A stretch of 64,000 bases of DNA from Nonomuraea sp. SYSU D8015 (GTDB lineage: Bacteria; Actinomycetota; Actinomycetes; Streptosporangiales; Streptosporangiaceae). Position 1 is the stretch's first letter. Each line of letters starts with the position of its first letter. A program made the position numbers and the translations under genes. Positions 1 to 7,500 of this stretch are shown one piece after another. Where the stretch lies: the NCBI RefSeq assembly GCF_008065375.1, contig NZ_VJYI01000003.1:186001-250000 (forward strand), written 5' to 3'. The notes below the pieces were generated by a model that saw only the letters and a list, made by a program, of their open reading frames with translations, was not told the origin of the DNA and made no database searches.

Positions 1-646
1 GCGAACCGGTGAACGGTGGCCGGCCGCACAGCAGTTCGTACGCCACGCAGCCCAGGGCGTACAGGTCGGTGGCGGCCTCCCCGCGGGAACCCTCGATCTG
101 CTCGGGGGCGAGATAGGCGGCCGTGCCCACAATGGTGCCGACCGCGGTCAGCCTCGCCATGTCGCCGGCCATCTGGGCCAGGCCGAAGTCGACGACCTTC
201 AGGATGCCGGCGCCGGTCAGGTGCAGGTTGGCGGGTTTGACGTCGCGATGGACCACGCCGACCTGGTGGGCGGCATCCAGGCCGGCGGCGGCGTGACTGA
301 GCAGGTGGCATGCCTCGGCGATCGGCAACGGGCCGCGGGCGGCCAGCTCGGCGGCCAGGCTGCGGCCGGTCAGCAGCTCCATGACGAGATAGTGCCGCTG
401 CGCGTCCTGCCCGACGTCCAGAACCGTCACCACGTTGGGGTGCACGATCCGCGCCGCCGCCTTGGACTCGCGGGCGAACCGCTCCGCCGCCGCCATGCCA
501 CCCGCCAGCGGATTCATGATCTTCACCGCGACGGGGACGTCCAGCCGCTGATCATGTGCGCGCCAGACCTCGCCCATGCCGCCCCGGCCGATCAACTCGA
601 TCGGCTCGTAGCGCCCGGCGATCACTCCAGGTTTCACGTCCGGCAT
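1..646 (-). CDS. Serine/threonine protein kinase, N-terminal part (cut by window edge)
   Basis: The reading frame starts at an ATG (644-646, complement) and runs off the left edge, so about 215 residues are visible. They form most of a Hanks-type kinase domain. The glycine loop reads LIGRGGMGEVWRA, the ATP-binding lysine lies in VAVKI, the catalytic loop is HRDVKPAN, and the magnesium loop is DFGLA, followed by GTAAYLAPEQ. The protein would phosphorylate Ser/Thr on unknown targets. The C-terminal part, which would show whether it has a membrane anchor or sensor domain, is outside the window. It is transcribed away from the YCII/ECF pair. The family call is secure; its role is unknown. Confidence 0.93.
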   Translation of the reverse strand, partial: MPDVKPGVIAGRYEPIELIGRGGMGEVWRAHDQRLDVPVAVKIMNPLAGGMAAAERFARESKAAARIVHPNVVTVLDVGQDAQRHYLVMELLTGRSLAAELAARGPLPIAEACHLLSHAAAGLDAAHQVGVVHRDVKPANLHLTGAGILKVVDFGLAQMAGDMARLTAVGTIVGTAAYLAPEQIEGSRGEAATDLYALGCVAYELLCGRPPFTGS

Positions 647-814
647 GTCCCATCAGCTCAACTCTCGATCACTGCGGGCTTACTCTACGCACCCCTGCCC
701 TCGGCCCGGTCGGCCGACCTGAGACATCGAACGGATACGGTGAGGGCGCATCGATTCGCGACCGCCTCGTTCGTCGTATGAGTAGTCGGGCCAACCGGGC
801 CTCGAAACGATGGG

Positions 815-1180
815 ATGTCGGACATGGCGAAATACCTGCTCCTGATCTACGGGAACGAGCAGCTCTGGCAGGCGCGGTCCCCGGAGGAGATCAAGGACCT
901 CCACGCCGGCCACGCCGCCTTCGCCGCGGCGGCCGGTGACGCGATCCTCGGCGGCCACGAGCTGGAGTCGTCCACCACCGCGACCACCCTGCGCGGCACC
1001 GTGAGCGGCCGGCCCACCCCGACCGACGGGACCTTCCTGGAGACCAAGGAGGTGCTGGGCGGCTACTACCTGGTCGAGGCGCCGGACCTCGACGCCGCGA
1101 TCGCGCTCGCCGAGAAGCTGCCCGAGGTCTCCGAGGCGCACAGCGGGGTCGAGATCCGGCCGATCCGAGAGGCGAGCTGA
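815..1180 (+). CDS. YCII/DGPF-domain protein
   Basis: This small protein (121 residues) is a single YCII-related domain of the DGPF type: KYLLLIYGNEQLW at the N-terminus, then GGHEL and an ETKEVLGGYYLVEAPDLDAA core. Such proteins are stand-alone ferredoxin-like folds of unclear enzymatic function. They are typically encoded next to ECF42-type sigma factors, as here, where the sigma gene starts only 4 bases downstream. An internal ATG at 824 is an alternative start. By context its product probably belongs to the sigma factor's own regulon or modulates it; that role is inferred. Confidence 0.85.
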   Translation: MSDMAKYLLLIYGNEQLWQARSPEEIKDLHAGHAAFAAAAGDAILGGHELESSTTATTLRGTVSGRPTPTDGTFLETKEVLGGYYLVEAPDLDAAIALAEKLPEVSEAHSGVEIRPIREAS

Positions 1181-1184
1181 CCGC

Positions 1185-2459
1185 GTGTCCGGGCACGAGC
1201 GCGACCCATCCGCTGATCTCGACGTCAACGAGGCGATCGCGCAGGCGCACCGTCGCGAGTGGGCCAGGGTGCTCGCCGCGACGGTGCGCGTCGCCCGCGA
1301 TCTCGACCTCGCCGAGGAGTGCGCGCAGGACGCGTACGCGCAGGCGCTGCGCACCTGGGCCGCCAGTGGCGTTCCCGCCCGGCCGGGCGCCTGGCTGACC
1401 ACCGTCGCGCGCAACCGCGCGAAGGACCTCCTGCGGCGGGAGTCCGTGCTGCGGTCGGCGCTGCCGTCGCTCGTCGTGGACGACGTCGTGGCCGGGCCGG
1501 AGGACCGCGACGACCCGCCGGTGGTCGACGACGACCGGCTACGCCTCATCTTCACCTGCTGCCACCCGGCGTTGTCCCGCGACGCGCAGGTGGCGCTGAC
1601 CTTGAGGCTGGTGTGCGGCCTGTCCACGGCCGAGGTGGCCCGGGCGTTCCTGGTCCAGGAGTCCGCGATGGCGGCGCGGATCACGCGGGCCAAGAAGAAG
1701 ATCAGCACCGCCCGGATCCCGTACCGGGTTCCCGCGCGTGCCGATCTCCCCGAGCGGGTCAGCGCGGTGCTGGACGTGGTGCACCTGGTGTTCACCACCG
1801 GCCATGCGGCGCCCGTCGGCGCGGAGCTCGTACGCCAGGACCTGGTGGACGGCGCCATCCACCTCGCCCGCACGCTGTACCGGCTGCTGCCGGGCGACGG
1901 CCAGATCGCCGGCCTGCTCGCGCTGATGCTGCTCACCGACGCACGCCGGGACACCCGTTTGTCCGGCGCCGGACGGCTCGTCCTGCTCCCCGACCAGGAC
2001 CGGACGCGGTGGGACACCCGGCAGATCGCCGAGGGCACCGCGCTGCTGGCCGAATCGCTGCGGCAGGCGCCGACCAGGTATTCCGTGCAGGCCGCCATCG
2101 CCGCCGTGCACGCCGAGGCGGCGACCTGGGAGGACACCGATTGGACGGAGATCGTCGGGCTGTACGACGTGCTGCGGCGCCTGTGGCCGTCCCCGGTGGT
2201 CGAGCTCAACCGGGCCGTCGCGATCGGCTTCCGCGACGGCCCCCGGGCCGGCCTCGCCGCCCTGGCCCCGCTGCTCGACGAACCGGCGTTGGCGACGTAC
2301 GGCTACCTCAGCGCGGCCCGCGCCGACTTCCTGCGCCGGCTGGGCCGGTGGCAGGAGGCGACCGCGGCGTACGAGGAGGCCCTGGCGATGACCGACAACC
2401 ACGTGGAACGCGTTTTCCTCACCGGACGGCTCGAAGAGGTCCGCACTCACCTGTCCTGA
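1185..2459 (+). CDS. ECF-family RNA polymerase sigma factor (ECF42-like, DUF6596 C-terminus)
   Basis: The 424-residue product has sigma region 2 near the N-terminus (RVARDLDLAEECAQDAYAQAL, then WLTTVARNRAKDLLRR) and a region 4 helix-turn-helix around residues 135-170 (ALTLRLVCGLSTAEVARAFL). A long C-terminal extension of about 240 residues (LTDARRDTRL, GYLSAARADFLRRLGRWQEA) is the TPR-like domain typical of ECF42, and it makes the protein about twice the usual ECF length. No anti-sigma gene is adjacent, which fits ECF42, where control is thought to work through this extension. The GTG start at 1185 follows the YCII stop by 4 bases, so the two are one operon. Confidence 0.92.
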   Translation: MSGHERDPSADLDVNEAIAQAHRREWARVLAATVRVARDLDLAEECAQDAYAQALRTWAASGVPARPGAWLTTVARNRAKDLLRRESVLRSALPSLVVDDVVAGPEDRDDPPVVDDDRLRLIFTCCHPALSRDAQVALTLRLVCGLSTAEVARAFLVQESAMAARITRAKKKISTARIPYRVPARADLPERVSAVLDVVHLVFTTGHAAPVGAELVRQDLVDGAIHLARTLYRLLPGDGQIAGLLALMLLTDARRDTRLSGAGRLVLLPDQDRTRWDTRQIAEGTALLAESLRQAPTRYSVQAAIAAVHAEAATWEDTDWTEIVGLYDVLRRLWPSPVVELNRAVAIGFRDGPRAGLAALAPLLDEPALATYGYLSAARADFLRRLGRWQEATAAYEEALAMTDNHVERVFLTGRLEEVRTHLS

Positions 2460-2487
2460 CCCCGCCCCCGGCCTGGCCGCCGGAGCC

Positions 2488-3342
2488 TCACGGTAGGTGG
2501 CGCTCGAGGAACTCAATGATCACCTGGGCCACGTCGCCGGGCTTCTCCTGCACCATGTTGTGGCTGGCGGCCAGTTCCACCACCTGGATGTGGGGGTGCG
2601 CCTCGGTGATGGGCGCCAGATCGCGGCGTATCCCGCGGCGCAGGGCCGCCATGAGCTCGCTGCCGGGCATGCCCGGCGGGTCCTGGGTGGGCACGACCAC
2701 CAGGGTGGGGCAGCGCATCGCCGGCAGCGACGGGATGGCGTCGCGGAAGAGGGGCGCATGGCGTATGGCGGCCAGCAGCCGCGGGCCCGGCCGCAGGTAG
2801 CGGTCACCGCCGACGGTGGCCACGGCCCGCGGGGGAAGCGCGGCGGCCTGCTCGGGCGGCAGTGGCCGGGCCATCGCGGCCTCCTGTGCGTCGAACACGG
2901 CCTTCAGCTGCGCCAGCTCCGTTTCCACCTGGGCCGGGTCCATGCCGGGATAGTTGGCGGGCTCGTTCTCGGCCGAGCGCAGGCCGTCGAGGTTGACGAC
3001 GGCCGGGCACTCCGGATGGCGGGCGGCCCACACGGTGGCCAGCATCCCGCCCAGCGAGTGGCCGACGATCGCCGGCGCGCCGAGCCCCAGGCGGTCCGCC
3101 ACCGCCTCGATGTCGTCCAGGACCGCGTCCCACTCCCAGGGGGCGTCGCCCGACAGGCCGTGCCCGCGCAGGTCCATGGCGACCACGCGGTACGCCCCCG
3201 TCAGCGGCGGCGCCACCTCCTGCCAGGCGTCCAGGGTGGCGCCCAGGCCGTGCAGAAGCAAGACGGGGGGACCGTCGCCGCCGTGGTCGCGCACGGCGAG
3301 GGGGATCGTGTGGTCAGTGATGGTCACGTCCTGCTGCGACAC
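2488..3342 (-). CDS. Alpha/beta-fold hydrolase
   Basis: This 284-residue protein has the alpha/beta-hydrolase plan. The oxyanion region is LLLHGLGATLDAW, the nucleophile elbow is GHSLGGM (Ser near residue 93), an acidic residue lies in the PTQDPPG loop, and the late catalytic His is in ELAASHNMVQEKP. It lacks a signal peptide, so it should act in the cytoplasm on an unknown ester, lactone or epoxide. Its start overlaps the end of the upstream HTH gene by 29 bases, so the two are translationally coupled and share the operator-bearing promoter near 3820. It converges on the sigma gene with a gap of only 28 bases. Confidence 0.88.
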   Translation of the reverse strand: MSQQDVTITDHTIPLAVRDHGGDGPPVLLLHGLGATLDAWQEVAPPLTGAYRVVAMDLRGHGLSGDAPWEWDAVLDDIEAVADRLGLGAPAIVGHSLGGMLATVWAARHPECPAVVNLDGLRSAENEPANYPGMDPAQVETELAQLKAVFDAQEAAMARPLPPEQAAALPPRAVATVGGDRYLRPGPRLLAAIRHAPLFRDAIPSLPAMRCPTLVVVPTQDPPGMPGSELMAALRRGIRRDLAPITEAHPHIQVVELAASHNMVQEKPGDVAQVIIEFLERHLP

Positions 3343-3805
3343 GTTGCTCCTTGGGGATGGTGAGCCGGGCGCGGATCGACGCGGTCGTCACCCCGCCGCT
3401 GGGGTGCCGGTCGAGCTTGGCGCGTTTGACCAGGTCGTGAACACCCTGGCGGGTGATGCCGAGCATCGCCGCCGCAGTGGCGAAGCCGACCGCCTCCGCT
3501 CCCGGATGGCCCGCCCGCCGTGCGACGGCGCGCCCGAAGGCGGTGCGCCACCACTCGTCGGGAGGATCGAACGGCCCGTCGCCGGGGAAGAGCGCGGCGA
3601 TGAGCCGCGCGGAGACCATGACGGCCAGCCGGTCGTCGGGGCCCAGGAGTTGCGCGGCCCAGACCTCGGCCTGCACGCGCAGCCGATCCCGTACGTCGCT
3701 CACCTCGTCGCCGGGGTCCAGGAGGATCTCCAGCGGGTCGACGATCCGCGTCTCGACCAGGCGCGTCAGTTCGCGCGCCAGCTCCACGTGTTGCGCCGTG
3801 TCCAC
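3314..3805 (-). CDS. Helix-turn-helix DNA-binding protein, first gene of a two-gene operon
   Basis: The 163-residue product has a helical N-terminal part (residues 1-95) of no recognised family and a C-terminal HTH around residues 105-140: AAAMLGITRQGVHDLVKRAKL, a MerR/excisionase-like helix pair. It therefore probably binds DNA. The GTG start is at 3805. A -10 box ending at 3813 puts the predicted transcription start within a base or two of this GTG, so the mRNA is probably leaderless. It overlaps the downstream hydrolase gene. The simplest reading is an autoregulator that binds the tandem ACTTG/CAAGT sites in its own promoter. Confidence 0.75.
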   Translation of the reverse strand: MDTAQHVELARELTRLVETRIVDPLEILLDPGDEVSDVRDRLRVQAEVWAAQLLGPDDRLAVMVSARLIAALFPGDGPFDPPDEWWRTAFGRAVARRAGHPGAEAVGFATAAAMLGITRQGVHDLVKRAKLDRHPSGGVTTASIRARLTIPKEQRVAAGRDHH

Positions 3806-3845
3806 TTGACGAACAATAGCAAGTACTTGCTCATGACTGTCAAGT
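3804..3845 (-). promoter_or_regulatory. Promoter with two abutting 21-bp inverted-repeat operators
   Basis: The sequence contains ACTTG-N11-CAAGT twice, back to back (3804-3824 and 3825-3845). Together they make a 42-bp element symmetric about position 3824.5, with AGCAAGTACTTGCT (3818-3831) at its centre. On the minus strand a TTGACA -35 box (3843-3838) and a TATTGT -10 box (3818-3813), 19 bases apart, lie inside the element, so an occupied operator would block the polymerase. The 21-bp period is two helical turns. Binding by the adjacent HTH protein is inferred. Confidence 0.7.
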
Positions 3846-3906
3846 AGTCATGGCATCCGCGACGCCCACGAGCCGTCGGGCCATATCAGGACACGACGTA
3901 GATGTC

Positions 3907-4409
3907 CGGGCGGTCGGCGTCAACCTGGAGGACTCCCCGGGCCGGGCGGCGCGCCCCTGCACCCGCCGCGGGACCAGGCCCGGCGTATCGCCGCGGCGCG
4001 GGAGGCCGCCGACGCGGCCGGGGTCGGCCTGTTCGTCGACGCCCGCACCGACGTCTACCTGTCCGGCGCCCCCGGCGACCGGCTCGCCGAGGTCGAGGAG
4101 CGGGCGCGGATCTACGCCGACGCGGGCGCGGACGGGCTGTTCGTGCCGGGCCTGCCCGACCTCGATGCCATCGCCCGCCTGGCCGGCGGCCCGCTGCCGC
4201 TGAACGTGATGGCGGGCCCGGGCGCGCCGCCGGTGGCCGAGCTGGCGGCGGCGGGGGTGGCGCGGGTGAGCGTCGGCTCGGCGATCGCCCAGTCCGCGTA
4301 CGCGGCCGCCGCGCGGGCGGCCGCCGAACTGCTGGCCGGCGGCACGTACGACACGCTCGCCGACGGCCTGGACTACGGCGCGCTCAACACCGCGCTCGCC
4401 GGGCGGTGA
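3907..4409 (+). pseudogene. Remnant of an isocitrate lyase/PEP-mutase family gene
   Basis: The visible C-terminal half matches the ICL/PEPM family: VGVNLEDSPGR, then after a frame change GAPLHPPRDQARRIAAA, LFVDARTDVYL, YADAGADGLFVPGL, LPLNVMAGPGAP and GVARVSVGSAIAQ. The N-terminal half of the barrel (about 100 residues, with the DDGYG-type metal loop) is absent. At 3946-3947 a codon has lost one base (expected Arg-Asp-Gly, seen as CGG GC GGC), shifting the frame. Truncation plus frameshift mark it as dead. Its 5' side abuts the operator of the divergent HTH operon, so a deletion probably joined the two. Confidence 0.8.
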
Positions 4410-4428
4410 CGGCCGCTGCGGCAGGCAA

Positions 4429-4471
4429 AGCGGAACTCCCCGTACGCCGGACGCGTACGGGGAGTTCCGCT
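4429..4471. terminator. Bidirectional hairpin terminator
   Basis: An 18-bp perfect stem with a 7-base loop (left arm 4429-4446, right arm 4454-4471) lies between the stop of the PEP-mutase remnant (4409) and the stop of the large minus-strand gene (4505). The stem core is GGAACTCCCCGTACG. There is no clear T-run, which is usual for actinomycete terminators. Because it lies between two converging genes it can serve both. Confidence 0.8.
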
Positions 4472-4504
4472 GCGTGCCGCGGGGCGGCGGCACATGAGGG
4501 TGTG

Positions 4505-7500
4505 TCAGCCTCTGATGACGGCGATCATCTTGTCGGCGTCGCGGGTGAGCACCTGGCGCACCTCGGCGCGCGGGACCAGCTGCTGATCGGTGAGGAGCTC
4601 CTTGAAGTCGTTCAGCTGTCGTACCGCCCTGTCGTCCTTGCCGGACGCCTCCGCCCTCCTGGCCCGGGTCAGCTCCCCCGTCAGGTCGTCGTGGGCGTCC
4701 TCCGACAGCCAGCTCGTGGCGCGGAACCGGTCGAGCAGGTTCTGCATGTCCCGCAGCGAGGTGGTGACGCTGAACCGCACCGACGTGGTCACCGCGTTGC
4801 CGGCGTTGTCGGTCGAGGTCACCGCGATCGTGTGCGCCGCCAGCGTCTGGGTGAACAGCGGCAGCACCGAACCCGGCGTGTGCGGGGCGCCGTCGAGGGT
4901 GCCGGTCGTGCTGCGGACGCCCGAGGTGGCGTCCACGGCCTCCCAGGTGATCACCACGTCCTGGGAGTCCCCGTACACCTCGCCGTCGGCCACGCCCGAC
5001 ACGAGCAGGATGGGCTTGGTGGCGTCGATCTTCAACACCGCCGCCTTCTCCTCCTCGACGTTGCCCGCCGCGTCGGCCGTGCGGTAGCGCAGCTCGTGCT
5101 CGCCGTCGCCGTCGACCACCACGGGCGTTCCGGTGTAGGCCTTCCAGCCGCCGCCGTCGAGGGAGTACTCGATGAGCTTGACGCCGGAGTGTGCGTCCTG
5201 CGCGGCCAGCTCGACCGGGACCGAGTCCTTGCTCCATCCGTTCTCGTTCGGCGGCGCGAACGAGGCGGTGGTCTGCGGAGCGGTCGTGTCGATCTTGAGC
5301 GTGAGCGAGCGGGCCTGCTCGACGTTGCCCGCGCCGTCCCGTGAGCGGTACTCGAGGGTGTGCGCCCCGTCACCGCTGACCGTGAACGGCATGCTGTACG
5401 CGGTCCAGGCGCCGCCGTCGATCCGGTACTCGGTGGCGGCCACGCCGCTGCCGTTCGCCTCGTCCACCGCGGTCAGGGTGACCTCGACGGGAGCGGCGGT
5501 GTACCAGCCCTCCTTGCCGTTCGGCTCGGCCGGGTTCTGCTTCGCCGTGGTGGTCGGCGCCGTCTCGTCGGCGGGGTCGCCGCCGACCTTGGTGAGGCGG
5601 AACGTCTGGTTCGGCGCGGCCGAGCAGTTCCACTGGATCACCGCGGCGCCGTCGGCCTGGGAGACGCCGTTGATGTCGACGCACAGCCCGGTCTTGGCGG
5701 AGACGATCTGGAAGAGGCCTTCGCCGCCGCCGGTCGGGACCACGGTGAAGTACTGGTTGGGTGCGTCGGCGCTGCCGGCGGCATGGCAGGCCCACTGGAC
5801 GAGCTGGGTTCCGGGTGTGGTCGTGCCGCCCGGAATGTCCGCGCACTTGCCGCTGCCGACGTTCTTGAGCTGGTAGCCGCCGGGCGCGGGCACCACTTCC
5901 CACCGCTGGATGGGGTCCTCGGTGGCGCCCATCTGGACGAGCTTGGCGTTGTCCGCGGTGGACGCGTTCTCCGTGGTCACGTTCTTGCCGCTGTGCTGGG
6001 CGGTCATCGTGTAGACGCCCGGTTCGATCGCGGGGGGCGGAGCCTCGCTCACGAACTGGACGGCGTCGAGGTCGAAGGCGTTGTCGGCGGAGTTCTTGAA
6101 CACCACGTACAGCGTCGAGGTGGTCGCGTTCGCCGCCACCGCGACGGTCTGGGTCTGCTGGTAGTTGTTCCAACCCCCGGTGCTCGGGACGGCGGCGCTG
6201 GCCAGCAGCCGGCCGGTGGGGGACTCGGCACGCAGCTCGATCAGCCCGCCGCCGGTGGGACTGGACAGGCGGAAGTTCACGCCCTTGACGGCGTGCAGGT
6301 TCATCGGGGTGAACGAGATCCAGTCGTTGTTGCTGATGTCGCCGATGCGCTTGCCGCTCTCGGCGCCGGGCTCGTCGATGACCCGCACGCCGGCCTGGGC
6401 GTTGAAGAACTCGGCCTGCTTGCGCATCGGCTGCAGGATCGCCTTGGCGCGGCCGGTGAGCGGCATCTCCTGCGAGCCGTCGGTGTAGTGGGCGTTGAGC
6501 ACGTAGTACAGGTTGGCGCCGTCGGGGTGGCCGCCGAGGTCGCCGGTGTTGACGACGCCCTCGCACCCGGGGAGCTCCACGGTCTCGTGCTCGTGGTCGT
6601 CATGGCCGAGCGCCGGGTTGACGAACACCTTGGCGCAGTCGATCTCGCCGTCCTCGGGGTCGGTGACCTTGATCTTGTACGGCACGTCCTGGCCGAACTG
6701 GATCGGCGTGCCGTTCAGCGGGGTCTCGATGGTCACCGTGGGCCGGCTGTTGCCGGCGGTGATCTCGATGTTGGCGAAGCCCTCCTTGCCGGTGCTGTCG
6801 GTCACCTTGAGCTGGGCGGTGAACCGGCCGATGGTCTCGTACACGTGGGTCGCCTTGACCTGGGTGGAGTCGACGGTGCCGTTGCCGTCGAAGTCCCAGG
6901 CGTAGGTGAGGGAGTCGCCGTCGGGGTCGTAGCTGCCGGAGGCGTCGAACTCGACGGTCAGCGGCGTGACGCCGTCGACCCGCGAGGACGTGGCCTTCGC
7001 CACCGGCGAGCGGGCGCCGGCCGCGTAGTCGATCCGGTAGAGCCCGGAGTCGTTGTTGCCGCCGCCGAAGTCGGTGCCCCACTCCAGCAGGTACATCGCG
7101 CCGTCCGGGCCGAAGGTCATGTCCATCGGCTTGAGGAACGGCGTGGTCCCCAGGAAGCTGTTGATCTTGAAGACCTGGTCGCCGGCGTCGAGGTGGATCT
7201 CCTTGATGTAGTGGCGCGACCACTCGTAGAAGAAGTTCACGCCGTCGAAGTAGGGCGGGAACTTGGTCTTCGAGGGGTTGTCCGCGTCGTAGCGGTAGAC
7301 GGGGCCGCTCATCGGCGCCGAGCCGCCCGAGCCGAGCTCGGGGAAGGTCGGGGAGGTGCCGTAGCCGTACCACATGACCGGCTTCTCGATCGGCGGCAGC
7401 TCGGTGAGGCCGGTGTTGTTCGGCGACTCGTTGACGGGGGCGGCGCAGTCGAACTTGGCGCCGATCTCCTTGGTGTCCGGGTTGTAGGGCGCGTACGGCT

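Noticed and set aside
680..2209. A 509-codon open frame on the minus strand
   Set aside because: It is antisense to the YCII and ECF42 genes and has Ser/Arg-rich shadow composition.
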